Below, in pieces: positions 10,041-20,592 of a DNA stretch of 64,000 nucleotides (the stretch's first letter is position 1; every line of letters starts with the position of its first letter). Source of the DNA: Fuerstiella sp. (GTDB lineage: Bacteria; Planctomycetota; Planctomycetia; Planctomycetales; Planctomycetaceae); contig JAQWLN010000045.1 of assembly GCA_029247265.1 (NCBI GenBank), forward strand, positions 1-64,000, in the 5' to 3' direction. The notes beneath the pieces are model-generated. The model did no database searches and was not told the origin of the DNA. It saw only the letters and a program-made list of their open reading frames with translations. The position numbers were made by a program, and so were the translations under genes.

Positions 10041-10880
10041 ATGTCAGCTCTGCAGCAATTCGAAAAAGATGAGCAGTTTATGCGACTTGTGCGCCGCGAA
10101 AGCGACGTTGACCTGGTCGTGGCAGCTCTGGAAATTGCCAGAGACGGCGAGCCGGAACTGGATTTCGAACCGACTTTGCTGGCGATTCGCACTGCGATCG
10201 CTGAATTGACACGCCCGGTGGCTCTGGCCGGAAGCGATCGGCGGGAATTGGATCTGCTGATTCAATATCTCACGAATGAGCTGAACCTGCACGGGCACTA
10301 CGAAAGTTTCGACTCGTCAGATTCCAGCTATCTCAACCACGTGATCGAAACGGGGCGTGGAATTCCGATCACGCTTTCGGTCGTCTACATGGCCGTCGCC
10401 AACGAATTGGGCATACCTTTGGCCGGAGTCGCAGCGCCGTCACACTTTCTGACGCAGTTGCAGACTGACAGTGGCGTTCTGTACATCGACCCGTTTCGCC
10501 GCGGGCACATCATGGATGGAACAGAATGTGTTGATTGGCTGCACGAACTCACTGAATTGCCACGTGCGGAACTGTGGCCGACGCTGAAACCGACCGGCGA
10601 ACGAAAAATCATCATCCGCCTGCTCAACAATCTCAAATCTTTGTTTGGCGGTCGCGGCCAGTGGCGTTCTGCATGGAAAGTCCAAAAACGCCTGGCATTG
10701 CTGAGTCCGGGATCGTATCGCGAAAAACGTGACCTCGCGATACTGTCGCTGCGTGCCGGACGACCTGGAGAAGCCATCGCTCAGCTGGAATCGTGCATCG
10801 CCGTCTGTTCGCCGGAAGAACGCCCGGTACTGCACCAGCAGCTTAAAGAGGCGCGTCGCGAAACTCCGCTTTACAACTAA
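10041..10880 (+). CDS. SirB1/transglutaminase-like family protein with TPR-like C-terminus
   Basis: Member of the SirB1 family (transglutaminase-like fold, usually without proven catalysis). The core segment LNHVIETGRGIPITLSVVYMAVANELGIPLAGVAAPSHFL is diagnostic, followed by YIDPFRRG and a C-terminal repeat region (RLALLSPGSYREKRDLAILSLRAGRPGEAIAQLESCI) resembling a tetratricopeptide unit. The catalytic Cys of true transglutaminases is not evident in the core. The frame runs back to a GTG at 9966, but that codon lies in a promoter-like element, so I start at the ATG at 10041. Biological role unknown. Convergent with the FG-GAP gene. Confidence 0.85.
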   Translation: MSALQQFEKDEQFMRLVRRESDVDLVVAALEIARDGEPELDFEPTLLAIRTAIAELTRPVALAGSDRRELDLLIQYLTNELNLHGHYESFDSSDSSYLNHVIETGRGIPITLSVVYMAVANELGIPLAGVAAPSHFLTQLQTDSGVLYIDPFRRGHIMDGTECVDWLHELTELPRAELWPTLKPTGERKIIIRLLNNLKSLFGGRGQWRSAWKVQKRLALLSPGSYREKRDLAILSLRAGRPGEAIAQLESCIAVCSPEERPVLHQQLKEARRETPLYN

Positions 10881-10941
10881 AGCGAAACCCGTCGCGATCG
10901 AACGTTCCCGAATCGCATCCGTGAGGCTGTAAGAACATCGG

Positions 10942-12861
10942 TCACCGAGTCATCAAATAAAGGTGACCATCTTCCGCACCGATCAATAAATCGAGCTTAC
11001 CGTTGTTGTTCATGTCTATGGACGCAGGGCTACTGGTGTGTCCGGCCAGTTTTCGCGTGCCGATGGGGCCCCGATGGTGGAAAGTCACGTTACCGTTCGA
11101 CCGTCTGCCCGTGTTCTCATAGAGGTCTGCGTTGGTGCTGTTTGTGAGCAAATCCAGATCACCGTCACCATCCCAGTCGACCAGGTGAAGTTTGCGACGA
11201 CCACTGCCACCGGCGGACTTTGAATTCAATCGCAGTGCCGTGCCATTTTCATCTTCAAATATTCTTCTCGGGGGCTGCAGCTGCAATCCGTCACTGTCCC
11301 GAGTTCGTTCGAAGAAACTCAGGTAACCTTCCTGATCCAGCATCACCAGATCGACCAGACCGTCCGCATTGAAGTCAACAGCTTCAGGAGTCGTTCGCCA
11401 TTGTGTGACCAGCTCTTTGCCGATGGGATTCCACCATGTCCACGATGGCTTGGGCGTGCTGTCAGGCCATTCGACGGTGACCGGCTGTGCTTCCGAAAGA
11501 TTCGGTCGTCCAGCGTCTCCTGATCCCAGGTTACGATACCAGACGATTTTTCCCCAAATGGAATTTGCCAGAATGTCGGTCCGGCCATCGCCATCCCAGT
11601 CTGCCGCGCTCAGAGTTGTATAGCCCCATTTGGCTTCACAAGGTCCCTGAATCGATCCGTTCGGTCCGGCCATGATTCGCAGTGTTTCGCTCCCGGCTTT
11701 CAGCAGCTGCGGTGCACCCCATTGCTTCGGCGTCCCGCCCTTATTTTCAAAGAAGCCGATATAGCCCGCCGTATTCCCACAAAGGATGTCTGTGTCTCCG
11801 TCCCCATCCCAGTCGGTGCAATATGGCGTCGCCAGAGCTCCAAATTTCAGCCAGTCCGCTTTTTGCTGAAAGTAGACAGGCGGCTTGAAAGTCGGGGTTC
11901 CTCCGGTGGTGACATTCTCGACAAAGGCGACGCGTCCATCTTCATCACCGACAATCAGGTCTACGTCTCCGTCTTTGTCCCAGTCGATGGGAGTCGGCAC
12001 GATCATCTCCAGATCCATCTGCAACTCTTCACCATCGTTTGTCAGGACTCGCTTGCCCTGTGCAAGCACAATGGCACTGTCCGTACCGGTATTTTCGAAC
12101 CACGTAAACTTGTCCACGAATTCGCCGCATATCAAATCGCGGTCGCCATCACCGTCGAAATCGGCGACACAGGGACTCGGCCACCCATAGACGTCAACGG
12201 CTGCATCACCGGCGTGAATTTTTTCTGCCGCTCCCCATTTGGGATCGTCGTCCGACCCGCTATTGGTCACCAGGAAAACGTGGCCGTGCAGTGGACCATT
12301 CTGCCAGACGCCAGCGGCATCCCATGCGTCGTCCCAGCCGTAGTTATCCCAGATGCCAAGTCCGATGACGAGATCGTGATCGCCGTCCCTGTCCCAGTCC
12401 ACGCGGTGCCATTGATTGGCTCGTGTCTTCTTCGCACTGTCCACCTTGACTGGAACTGCGACACGAATCGGCTTGTTGAATCTGTGCTTCGGAAAATCTT
12501 CGTGAATCGTCGCTGCCGTCATCACATCAATGCGGTTTCCGACATAGGAAACACGGATGCTGTGGTGTCCGGGACCTATTCGAACGGGTGGTTCAAACAC
12601 CGGCAGCTTTACATCCCCGGAAGAATTCTCGAAGAAGTAAGTTCCGTTGAATGGCTTGTCCGGACATGACACAACAAGGTCATTATCGCCGTCGCCGTCG
12701 AAATCCATCGGTAATGGATGAGCCCACAGTCCCACACCCAGGTCAACAACAAGGCCGGACTGGTTGTACTTCAAAGGAAGCAGGTCATGGGCCTCATCGG
12801 CTGTAGCACTTCCGCAAATGCCCAGCAAAGCGACGGTTGCATATAGAATTCTGTTAAGCAT
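10942..12861 (-). CDS. Secreted FG-GAP/VCBS repeat protein (beta-propeller-like)
   Basis: Exported protein with a clear signal peptide (MLNRILYATVALLGICGSATA) followed by at least nine calcium-binding-like repeats of the type DWDGDGDxDLL, spread over the whole 639 residues. Examples begin DFDGDGDNDL, DWDKDGDVDL, DWDGDGRTDI and DMNNNGKLDL. Such repeats form integrin-like beta-propellers and are abundant in planctomycete secretomes. No catalytic domain is visible; a role in binding or surface display is an inference. It is divergent from the sialidase-like gene with only about 110 bp between start codons, so the two may share a control region. Confidence 0.9.
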   Translation of the reverse strand: MLNRILYATVALLGICGSATADEAHDLLPLKYNQSGLVVDLGVGLWAHPLPMDFDGDGDNDLVVSCPDKPFNGTYFFENSSGDVKLPVFEPPVRIGPGHHSIRVSYVGNRIDVMTAATIHEDFPKHRFNKPIRVAVPVKVDSAKKTRANQWHRVDWDRDGDHDLVIGLGIWDNYGWDDAWDAAGVWQNGPLHGHVFLVTNSGSDDDPKWGAAEKIHAGDAAVDVYGWPSPCVADFDGDGDRDLICGEFVDKFTWFENTGTDSAIVLAQGKRVLTNDGEELQMDLEMIVPTPIDWDKDGDVDLIVGDEDGRVAFVENVTTGGTPTFKPPVYFQQKADWLKFGALATPYCTDWDGDGDTDILCGNTAGYIGFFENKGGTPKQWGAPQLLKAGSETLRIMAGPNGSIQGPCEAKWGYTTLSAADWDGDGRTDILANSIWGKIVWYRNLGSGDAGRPNLSEAQPVTVEWPDSTPKPSWTWWNPIGKELVTQWRTTPEAVDFNADGLVDLVMLDQEGYLSFFERTRDSDGLQLQPPRRIFEDENGTALRLNSKSAGGSGRRKLHLVDWDGDGDLDLLTNSTNADLYENTGRRSNGNVTFHHRGPIGTRKLAGHTSSPASIDMNNNGKLDLLIGAEDGHLYLMTR

Positions 12862-12971
12862 TGGTATCCTTTCAGCGACGTGTCACAATGACGTATTCTG
12901 AAGTGTCTTAATATGTAATCCAAGTGAACCAATCCAGCCGCGGACCTGCCTTCCTGATCGGAACATCAATC

Positions 12972-14144
12972 ATGCCACTGATTTCCCGCCGTACGATGTT
13001 GTCCACTTCCGCCGCTGGCCTGCTGGCGTCGCAGACGCGTTTCACGTCTGCAGCGATTGCGTCTCCGAAATTCTCCGTGAAGGAAATCAAGACAATCAGC
13101 CTTCAGTCGGACCGCTACCACGGCTGGCCGACGATGATACGCCGAAAAAACGGCGATCTGCTGGTGGTCTGTTCAGGCGGCCGCGAAACACATGTCTGCC
13201 CGTTTGGTCGAGTCGAATTGATTCGTTCGACTGACAATGGTGCGACCTGGACATATGCAAGAACGATCGTCGATGGCGAAATTGATGACCGCGACGCCGG
13301 AATTCTGGAGACGGGGCAGGGCACGCTGCTCGCCACCACGTTTACGTCGCTGGCCTACGAACCGGGCTTGAAAAAGGCCACGGCGGCAGCAGAGCAGGGC
13401 AGGGCGACAATGCCACCTGACCAGCTGGCTCGATGGCAGTCGGCTCACCGAAGACTGACGGACGAAGAGCGGCCAAGACAACTGGGCTGCTGGATGCTGC
13501 GATCGGAAAACGGAGGCCGTAGCTGGTCACCGGCTTACCGAGTGCCCGTCAACAGCCCGCATGGACCTGTCAATCTGAGCGACGGCCGCCTGTTCTACCC
13601 GGGGGTGACGTTGTGGGCCGATGAACGCACTGTGGAAGCGTGTATTTCGGAAGATGACGGTAAGACGTGGAATCGAGTTTCGAGAATCCCGACACGTTCC
13701 GGAGACGACAGCAGCAAGTATCATGAACTGCATGGAGTGGAAGCCGCAGACGGTCGACTGGTCGTGCAGATTCGAAATCACAATTCCGCCAACAGCGGCG
13801 AAACACTACAGACCCATTCCACGGACGGCGGTAAAACCTGGGCCGAACCGTATTCAATCGGTGTCTGGGGACTGCCCTCGCATCTGCTTCGACTTTCCGA
13901 CGACCGCCTGCTGATGACCTACGGTCATCGTAGAGCACCACTTGGTAATCAGGCTCGGATCAGCACGGATAATGCTCAGACATGGTCGGAACCAATCGTC
14001 ATCCACGGTGACGCCACATCGGGAGATCTCGGCTATCCGTCGACAGTTGAAATCGCGGCCAATCACTTCGTCACCGTGTGGTACGAAAAACTCAGCGACA
14101 ACCCGTTTGCACAGTTGCGGATGGCGAAGTGGCAGCTGAGTTAA
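12972..14144 (+). CDS. Exported sialidase-like (BNR/Asp-box) protein
   Basis: Six-bladed-propeller glycosidase fold of the sialidase superfamily. From the ATG at 12972 the protein starts MPLISRRTMLSTSAAGLLAS, a Tat-like signal with twin Arg. Asp-box motifs (S-x-D-x-G-x-T-W) are visible as STDNGATW, SEDDGKTW and STDGGKTW, with a degenerate STDNAQTW. The early segment YHGWPTMIRRKNGDLLVVCSGGRETH resembles the RIP-containing start of sialidase domains. An upstream in-frame GTG at 12924 would put extra residues ahead of the signal and is disfavoured. The substrate is unproven; many planctomycete paralogs are annotated only as exo-alpha-sialidase. Confidence 0.85.
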   Translation: MPLISRRTMLSTSAAGLLASQTRFTSAAIASPKFSVKEIKTISLQSDRYHGWPTMIRRKNGDLLVVCSGGRETHVCPFGRVELIRSTDNGATWTYARTIVDGEIDDRDAGILETGQGTLLATTFTSLAYEPGLKKATAAAEQGRATMPPDQLARWQSAHRRLTDEERPRQLGCWMLRSENGGRSWSPAYRVPVNSPHGPVNLSDGRLFYPGVTLWADERTVEACISEDDGKTWNRVSRIPTRSGDDSSKYHELHGVEAADGRLVVQIRNHNSANSGETLQTHSTDGGKTWAEPYSIGVWGLPSHLLRLSDDRLLMTYGHRRAPLGNQARISTDNAQTWSEPIVIHGDATSGDLGYPSTVEIAANHFVTVWYEKLSDNPFAQLRMAKWQLS

Positions 14145-14189
14145 CGCGAGAAGAATCCGATGGTCGGCTTCATGCGCCGAAAATGATTC

Positions 14190-14696
14190 TTAGCTGCGAG
14201 CAGCAATCTGAGCCATGGATTCCTGGACCAAACGGCGGGAATCGATGGTGCGTGCGATGGCGTTCTTAAACGAACCAGCGTCTTTGACCCCCTTGAGCGT
14301 CAGAATCGTCTCACCACTCGCAGCTTTCAGGTGAATGTCACTGGCTTGATAGAACACCTGACCTGGCTGCTGCTCCAGCTCAACGTCCACGACGTCTGCG
14401 AGAGCGGCCGAAGACAGCATGCGAGTTCTGCGGGCCGTCCAGACCTGAACATTTCGATTGGTCAGAACGTAACGCTCGCCGAATGCCTTTTGCAGGAAAT
14501 ACAGCGGCAGGCCGATGGGCACTGTCAGCAGTGCGAAGACATGAGATAGCTTCATCAGGCCGAAGGGGCGAACGGGGACAGATTCGTAGAGGTTCCCCAG
14601 GAACTGTCCGACACCGCTCGACGCGAGAGAAGGGTATTCCGTCATCACCACGGCTTCGGATGAAGCACTGACACCTGAAATCGCCTGAACTGCCAT
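14190..14696 (-). CDS. PH-like (bPH) domain membrane-associated protein
   Basis: 168 residues. A short hydrophobic stretch (HVFALLTVPIGLPLYFLQKAF, about residues 69-89) precedes a segment typical of bacterial PH domains (RYVLTNRNVQVW...DVVDVELEQQPGQVF...ILTLKGVKDAGSFKNAIARTI). The family is known but its function is not. An internal Met at residue 18 (MTEYPS) could be the true start. The gene is convergent with the sialidase-like gene and stands alone. GGCG- and Arg-rich frames on the other strand are shadows. Confidence 0.7.
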   Translation of the reverse strand: MAVQAISGVSASSEAVVMTEYPSLASSGVGQFLGNLYESVPVRPFGLMKLSHVFALLTVPIGLPLYFLQKAFGERYVLTNRNVQVWTARRTRMLSSAALADVVDVELEQQPGQVFYQASDIHLKAASGETILTLKGVKDAGSFKNAIARTIDSRRLVQESMAQIAARS

Positions 14697-15018
14697 GGTA
14701 TCGAACTGCTGTCAAATAAGGGTGTGAACGTCAAAAACCCGAAGAAAGGTATCAGCAGGAATGTCAGTTTTCCACTGACGGTTTGACATGGAATCAGCGT
14801 TTCGCGGGAAAAGGAAATGCATTCCGACCGTGAAACCCGGGCGAAATGAAGGATACGGTGGATTCACGCGGCAAACAGCACAGTCCATCAGCAGATGGAT
14901 ATGATGCAGCCTGCCCAACCCCCAGTTGCCGAATATCCGCGAATCACGCAAAGCTCACAAATTACGGGGCGTGCTGCGCCTGAGCAGGGCAGGGGACCTT
15001 TATGCGGTGTGCCGTGAC
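14697..15018. other. Intergenic stretch without a supported gene
   Basis: Lies between two - strand genes. It holds one GGGCAGGG octamer on the + strand at 14987-14994. A 79-codon frame at 14712-14951 (-) has no recognisable features and is not called. Confidence 0.6.
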
Positions 15019-17724
15019 CTATAGGCGGCCGCGCGGTTTCTTCGCCGCGTCCGCCTTTGGCTTATCCTTCGGCTTGGGCCACTTTTCCAGATTCGTCTTC
15101 TTCAGTGTTTCCCCCCTGGCAGCAATCGGCAGTTTTCCCTTCATCACAATCAGGTCAGGAGGCAGGCATTCGTTTTCGTTGCATCCTTGAAACTTGATGT
15201 GGAATTCCATTTCTGCCTTCCCTGCGGTTTCACTTTCATCGATCTCAAGCAACCCATACAGCAGGACTTTTCCGTCGTATACGTGATAGGCTTCGTCTGA
15301 GCCTTCCACCTTCAGGTTGTGGTGTTCGGGATACTTGACCCTGGTCAGTTTGATTTTTTGTTTCGACTCCAGCAACAATACTGTTGGTGACAGAAAGTCG
15401 GGACTGGACGGATTCGAGTTGATGTGCCAGCCAAACTTGATCTGCAGCTCAACAGCAACGAAACACTTGCCACCACGAGGAAGTTTGTTGTATAGCGGAT
15501 AGACCTTAACTTTCAGTGGCTTGGGCTTATCCTGTGGAGCAAATCCGGCGGCCGGAGCATTGGCAGGAATGATCGGTCGGAATACAGTGTGCTCCTTCGG
15601 TCTGACCGGTGCGGCTAACTCATACGCACCAGTTGCCGGCAATGAAGCCAGCTGCCACTGTGGGTTTTTGCGACTGCGACGCAGTGTTGTGACTGAGCTG
15701 GGAATGTTTGTGGATTGTGCCGACGCCAATCGATCCGGCTTCGCCAGCCACAAATGAAGTGCTCGAGCAAGTCCGCTGCACGATGCCGGCGCTTTTTGCA
15801 ACATTGGAGCAAACTGACTTAGTGTATCGCGTGCCACCCTGACGAATTCTGGTGAGGCCTGCAATGCATCAAGTTCCAACAGATTGCGAATGGTCACACT
15901 GTTGGCCGACGGAAACACGGAATCGTATGCCGAGCTTGTGCGAGCAATTAACTTCTCATGATTCTTTGCCGTGAAGTAGAAGGCGTGCAGCTTGTCGTCA
16001 TAGAACAACTCATTCTGCAAATGCGCCAATTTCCGAGCTTCCGTCAGCCATCGCTCACTTTGAGTTGTTCTGTGCAGTTCCAGCAGAGCCGAAACGAGAA
16101 ATGCATAATCGTCCAGATAGGCCGAATATTTCGCGGCCCCTTTTCTCCATGTCCGTTGCAGGTGACCGTCCCCATCACGCAGATGAGTTAGCAGAAAGTC
16201 AGCAGCTTTTGCGGCGGCAGCGGTATCCTGCGGACGATTCAGTTCACGTCCGCTGACAGCCAACGACTTGATCATCAGAGCATTCCACGCGGTCAGCACC
16301 TTGTCATCCAGTAATGGTCGTTCACGTTCCCAACGCACCTTCAACAGACTGGAACGCATCGATGCAAGGCGGGCTTTGGCCTGCTGCGGTTCGACCTGCT
16401 GTTCGCTGATGGCATCGTCGACAGACTTCGGCAAATGCAGCACGATTCCATGTTCAAACGGATTCGATTCATTGACGCCATACACTTCTGAAAACAAAGC
16501 GGCATCGGCTTTCCCCAGGACAGACGTGACTTCATTCTCAGTCCACACATAGTACTCGCCTTCAATTGCATTCGTTTCTGCGTCCAGAGCAGAACAGAAG
16601 GCACCTTCCGTCGTCGTCATTTCGTTGTGAATGAATTCCGCGATGCCGACAGCGACGTCCCGGTAAACTTCGTTGTCCGTCCTGGCAGCCATTCGCGTGT
16701 AAATGCTCAGCATCATCGCCTGGTCATACAGCATCTTTTCGAAGTGCGGAACGTGCCAGCGACGATCTGTGCTGTAGCGATGGAACCCGCCGCCCAAATG
16801 ATCGTGGATGCCGCCCTGAGCCATTCGGGTAAGAGAATGCTCCACGATCTTCAGCAACTCGTCATCATCAATGGATTCATATAAGTCGAGCACCAGTTCC
16901 AAACGCGGAACGTTCGGGAAACGGGGTTTTGTCGGCCGCCTTTTGTCGAAGTCAACACCGCCCCATACCGGATCGTACATTTCCTTTATGGGAGCAACAG
17001 CACTGTTGAGAAGCTTTGCCTCCAGCTCCACTTGCTCCAGTTGTACTCCGGGCTGGCCCATTCTCTGAACCTGATTGGCGATCATGGACGCTGTGCGTTC
17101 CAGGTCATTCCTGCGGCTCTGCCATAGTTCATCAATCCGATTGGCCACCGTCGAAAAACCACTACGACCATCCGGAGAATCGTGCGGCGGTAAATAGGTT
17201 GCCCCCGCAATCGGATTCCCTTCCGGAGTCAGAAACATAGACAGCGGCCATCCACCACCGCCGGCAGAACCGACCATTTGCTGATAAACCAACAGGCTGG
17301 TCATGTAGATATCGTCAACATCCGGACGTTCTTCGCGATCCACCTTGATGTTGACAAAGTGATCGTTCATCCAGGCCGCGATGACCTTGTCGGAAAACAC
17401 CTTCCGTTCCATCACATGACACCAGTAACAGCTGCTGTAGCCGATGGAGAGGAAAATCGGTTTATTCTCCTTCTTTGCCTTTTCGAAGGCTTCCGGGCCC
17501 CACGAGTACCAGTCCACAGGATTGTGGGCATGCAACAGAAGGTAGGGACTGGACTCCCTGCTGAGACGGTTCGCCGGTCCGGCATGTTCTGCCGAACGGG
17601 CAGCTGTCTTTGTGTCGGTGGCTTGTTTCGGCCCCTCATCTGCCTGCAGACCTGCCAGGACGACCGTGCTGCACAGACAGACACAAAACCAGGGGAGCGT
17701 TTCGGTGAAACGTGTTATTTTCAT
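15019..17724 (-). CDS. YyaL/DUF255 thioredoxin-like protein fused to a DsbD-alpha-like domain
   Basis: Exported fusion protein. From the ATG at 17724 there is a signal peptide ([20 protein letters not shown]), then a DUF255/SSP411 thioredoxin-like domain with CYWC at residues 99-102 and an (alpha/alpha)6-type region containing [14 protein letters not shown] and [11 protein letters not shown]. The last 130 or so residues resemble the periplasmic DsbD N-terminal domain, with paired cysteines in [12 protein letters not shown]. This suggests a periplasmic thiol-redox function, but the reaction is unknown. The longer frame from 17859 adds a tail ahead of the signal, and an ATG at 17733 is nearly equivalent. 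The protein ends in a Lys/Pro-rich tail. Confidence 0.88.
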   Translation of the reverse strand: MKITRFTETLPWFCVCLCSTVVLAGLQADEGPKQATDTKTAARSAEHAGPANRLSRESSPYLLLHAHNPVDWYSWGPEAFEKAKKENKPIFLSIGYSSCYWCHVMERKVFSDKVIAAWMNDHFVNIKVDREERPDVDDIYMTSLLVYQQMVGSAGGGGWPLSMFLTPEGNPIAGATYLPPHDSPDGRSGFSTVANRIDELWQSRRNDLERTASMIANQVQRMGQPGVQLEQVELEAKLLNSAVAPIKEMYDPVWGGVDFDKRRPTKPRFPNVPRLELVLDLYESIDDDELLKIVEHSLTRMAQGGIHDHLGGGFHRYSTDRRWHVPHFEKMLYDQAMMLSIYTRMAARTDNEVYRDVAVGIAEFIHNEMTTTEGAFCSALDAETNAIEGEYYVWTENEVTSVLGKADAALFSEVYGVNESNPFEHGIVLHLPKSVDDAISEQQVEPQQAKARLASMRSSLLKVRWERERPLLDDKVLTAWNALMIKSLAVSGRELNRPQDTAAAAKAADFLLTHLRDGDGHLQRTWRKGAAKYSAYLDDYAFLVSALLELHRTTQSERWLTEARKLAHLQNELFYDDKLHAFYFTAKNHEKLIARTSSAYDSVFPSANSVTIRNLLELDALQASPEFVRVARDTLSQFAPMLQKAPASCSGLARALHLWLAKPDRLASAQSTNIPSSVTTLRRSRKNPQWQLASLPATGAYELAAPVRPKEHTVFRPIIPANAPAAGFAPQDKPKPLKVKVYPLYNKLPRGGKCFVAVELQIKFGWHINSNPSSPDFLSPTVLLLESKQKIKLTRVKYPEHHNLKVEGSDEAYHVYDGKVLLYGLLEIDESETAGKAEMEFHIKFQGCNENECLPPDLIVMKGKLPIAARGETLKKTNLEKWPKPKDKPKADAAKKPRGRL

Positions 17725-18275
17725 CAGACTCATCCGCGTTCGTATCAACTGCAATCCCGCACAAGAGGCAACTGACTGACTCTCACCAGGCTGCCGTTTT
17801 CCAACGAAAACAATGGCCAGCAGCCAGCCGGAATTGCGGCCAACTATTCTAACGACCACGCAGTGAACAGATAGTCCACAGGTTCATTGCCCCTGTTTTC
17901 CGGGCCAAATCCGGGCGACATCAGCACCAAAGTGTAAAGAAACTAACAGTTCAGGAGATGACAGCTGGCCGACCGGGGGCGACCACCGTGCGATTGCCGG
18001 AGTGTGCAGGCAGACATCGAGGCTGATAATTCGTCTTTGACGATTGAATTGACAGAATCGATGGGGCGGGTGTTAGGAATTCGTGAATCTTTGCCAAACG
18101 TGCCGCCGATGAAACTCATGGGTGATTGTCACCCGTTGCGCGCTGGTCGTTTCGTTTCAGGAACTCCAGCATTTTCCGTCGGTAGCCGCACGCAACGGAC
18201 CTGTTGCATCTACGGACGTACATACGCCGCCGACGGAGTCCTGAATAAGAAGCGGGGCAGGGAGGCTTTCGGACA
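17725..18275. other. Divergent intergenic region (DUF255 fusion / HlyD-like gene)
   Basis: About 550 bp between divergent genes. It holds one GGGCAGGG octamer at 18255-18262. A 91-codon frame (18004-18279, +) ends in an ATGA overlap with the next gene but has no domain or signal, so I leave it uncalled. Confidence 0.5.
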
Positions 18276-19772
18276 ATGAACCCAACACTGGCAACTAATC
18301 TGCTTGACCAGCTGTCGCATGGATACCGAATCGATAACAGATTCGGACCGGTCTACGACCACGCGCCAGCGGAAGCAGACAATCTCTGCGTGATACAGGG
18401 CATCGACGCAAGTGAAGCAGTCACGCTCAACAGACTGGGTGTTTACTTCGTGCGGCAAATCGCACTCTGGGAACAGGGTGAAGTCTGCGAGTTTGCCGAC
18501 GAGTTGGGTATAACATCGTCAGCACTAACGGACGAACAATGGGTCGACCAGGCAAGAAAATTCTGCCGCCCGCGATCGTTCCGACCGTCCAGTAATCTAC
18601 GTCACCTGCCCGCGTCACTCGTACGCACCGTGACACTGCTGGGTTGTGCACTGCTTGTAGGCTGCCTGTTCGTCTACTGGCTGGGCATACAGTCCAGTCA
18701 GCCAATTCGCGGCATGCTGGCAGCCGACATCACTTCGTTGCGAGTTCCCACAGAGTCCCGGCTTTTGAAATCTCACGTGCGCCCGGGCGACGAAGTATTC
18801 TCGGGGGACAGCCTGCTGCTTCTGGAAAAGACGGAACATCTGGCAACGATCTCTGTGCATGAGCAGCGGGTACGCGAACTGGAGCAACGACTGCAGCAGG
18901 CCGATGCTCAGGCAGCGTTGGATCTGGAATGGCGCACGCGCGAACTGAACCATGAACTTTCTGAAGTCCGTACACGAGCACACCTGATTCAGGAAGTGAA
19001 GCGGACGCCGGCTGAACATTTTCGATCAGCATCTCTGACAAATCGGAGACGTATCGCAACCGGACACGGAGTATACGCAGTATCAAATGCCCGCACACTG
19101 CGAGCCAGCGATGGATTCCCCAACCCAATGATCTTCATCAGCGGTGAGTCCGGCGAATCGTCGGTCGATGTTCCCAGACCGCCGCGCCTGCCTGGCCCGA
19201 CGCGATCACGCACAGTCCTGGCATCTGAAGCCAGTGGAGACAGCATCCTCAGCATTGAAGCCCGCAGCGTCGAAATGCGATTACAGAATCTGGAAGAACT
19301 GAGAGAAGTCCTTCCGCAGCAGGTTCGCCGAGCCGCCGGAGTGGAAAGCATTCGCGTTCAGTATGACGAAGCTGCTCAGCGACTTGCGGACCTGATGACT
19401 CTCAGCTGCGAAGTAGACGTCGTCTGCCCCGCGTACGGCAAGATTGGGCAGGTGCGGTATAAGGTGGGTGACACGATGTCCACCGGCGAAATCATGCTGA
19501 AGATTCTGCACACAGACCGACGTTACGTGCTGCTGAACGTACCCACATATCGAGTACACGAAATCGAACCAGGCACATCAGTTGTCCTGATCTTCCCAGG
19601 TAACGAACGATACCGCGGAACGGTTTCCAATCTGCCCATGCTGGCCGATGCGGTTGCCCTGGATGGTCAAAGTGTGGCGACTGTGCGCGTGGAGCCATCG
19701 GATAAGCTGTGGCCGGAGATCCCAATCGGCAGTCAGATTAATGTGCTGCTGAACGACGACCGGGTTTTTTAA
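18276..19772 (+). CDS. HlyD-like membrane-fusion protein with N-terminal helix-hairpin-helix-like domain
   Basis: Inner-membrane anchored adaptor of the HlyD/biotin-lipoyl type, likely for polysaccharide or product export. Residues 35-95 form a helix-hairpin-helix-like unit (LCVIQGIDASEAVTLNRLGVYFVRQIALW, then DEQWVDQARKF), followed by one transmembrane helix at about 115-137. A barrel-sandwich half (LKSHVRPGDEVFSGDSLLLLEKTE), an alpha-helical coiled-coil region and the second half (VVCPAYGKIGQVRYKVGDTMSTGEIMLKILHTD) come next. The C-terminus has a beta-barrel. A possible ribosome site GGGAGG lies 12 nt before the ATG. It is next to a NusG/RfaH-like gene and rml sugar genes, so a role in exopolysaccharide secretion is plausible but inferred. 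Confidence 0.82.
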   Translation: MNPTLATNLLDQLSHGYRIDNRFGPVYDHAPAEADNLCVIQGIDASEAVTLNRLGVYFVRQIALWEQGEVCEFADELGITSSALTDEQWVDQARKFCRPRSFRPSSNLRHLPASLVRTVTLLGCALLVGCLFVYWLGIQSSQPIRGMLAADITSLRVPTESRLLKSHVRPGDEVFSGDSLLLLEKTEHLATISVHEQRVRELEQRLQQADAQAALDLEWRTRELNHELSEVRTRAHLIQEVKRTPAEHFRSASLTNRRRIATGHGVYAVSNARTLRASDGFPNPMIFISGESGESSVDVPRPPRLPGPTRSRTVLASEASGDSILSIEARSVEMRLQNLEELREVLPQQVRRAAGVESIRVQYDEAAQRLADLMTLSCEVDVVCPAYGKIGQVRYKVGDTMSTGEIMLKILHTDRRYVLLNVPTYRVHEIEPGTSVVLIFPGNERYRGTVSNLPMLADAVALDGQSVATVRVEPSDKLWPEIPIGSQINVLLNDDRVF

Positions 19773-19868
19773 CACTTCGGCAAACGGAGGTCGCGACGAA
19801 AAAACAGAGGCGGACCGGACTAATAGAAACGCCCGTGCTGCCTGTCGTTATTTCCAGGAACGATTGTC

Positions 19869-20432
19869 CTACAACAGTTCAATATCCGCTTCATCGATAG
19901 TGATGGATGCCCCCTGCTGCAGAAAATTGACCATAATGGTCAGCCGATGCTGGCTCTTCACTTTGGTAATGGTGCCGGTCAGTTCCCGCTCCTTGAGCGG
20001 ACCACGAATGAGTCTCGCACGCTGGCCGACGACGGGACGAACTTCGGCCTGAAAATCATCACCATGCTCTTCCAGCAGGCGAACCTGACGCAGATCTGTG
20101 ACCAGTTGGTCCGCATCGTTGACGGCAATAACCTTCGAAATGCATCCGGTGGCCACTGTGTTGTAGCGGTCTTCTTCCGTGCCAAACACAAAAACGTAGC
20201 CTGCGAACAGAGGCACATAGCTGGTACGAATGCGACCTTGAGGGGACCTCGTTCGATTGGCTACCATGGGGCCGTAATGGGGGATATTCTGGGTTCGCAG
20301 CCGTCGCATCAGGTCTTTTTCCCGTCGCGAAAGCGTATACACTGCAAACCACTCACCGTCGGCGCTTACCGCCGTGGTGTCGTCGAGGAGTTGTTCCGGG
20401 TAGAGGTCCGGTTCCTTTTTCAGGATTGGCAT
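19869..20432 (-). CDS. NusG/RfaH/UpxY-like transcription elongation factor
   Basis: 187 residues with an NGN domain (WFAVYTLSRREKDLMRRLR...YVPLFAGYVFVF, residues about 27-110) and a C-terminal KOW-like domain (GQRARLIRGPLKERELTGTITKV). Specialised NusG paralogs such as RfaH and UpxY let RNA polymerase read through long polysaccharide operons. The placement beside an HlyD-like exporter and rml genes, away from secE/rplK, fits such a paralog rather than housekeeping NusG; this is inference. Transcribed divergently from the RmlD-like gene with about 160 bp between starts. Confidence 0.85.
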   Translation of the reverse strand: MPILKKEPDLYPEQLLDDTTAVSADGEWFAVYTLSRREKDLMRRLRTQNIPHYGPMVANRTRSPQGRIRTSYVPLFAGYVFVFGTEEDRYNTVATGCISKVIAVNDADQLVTDLRQVRLLEEHGDDFQAEVRPVVGQRARLIRGPLKERELTGTITKVKSQHRLTIMVNFLQQGASITIDEADIELL

Positions 20433-20592
20433 CTTCAGCTACGTCCGTGGCCTTGAATAGATAACGTGAAGCAGCATCGCCGAGTTACGAGCGATTTTTA
20501 ACGTGAATTCCGGGTTTGTACATAACACGTTCGGATTAACAAGTCGATCTTCGAATTGGTTCTGTTGTTGTAAGCTACAGAGGTTTTCGTGA

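Noticed and set aside
11722..12669. Long + strand frame of 315 codons
   Set aside because: Antisense to the FG-GAP repeat gene; no signal or domain.
14712..14951. 79-codon - strand frame
   Set aside because: No recognisable features; lies in a spacer.
18004..18279. 91-codon frame overlapping the HlyD-like start as ATGA
   Set aside because: GTG start without ribosome site, no domain, and composition like intergenic sequence; the overlap may be chance.
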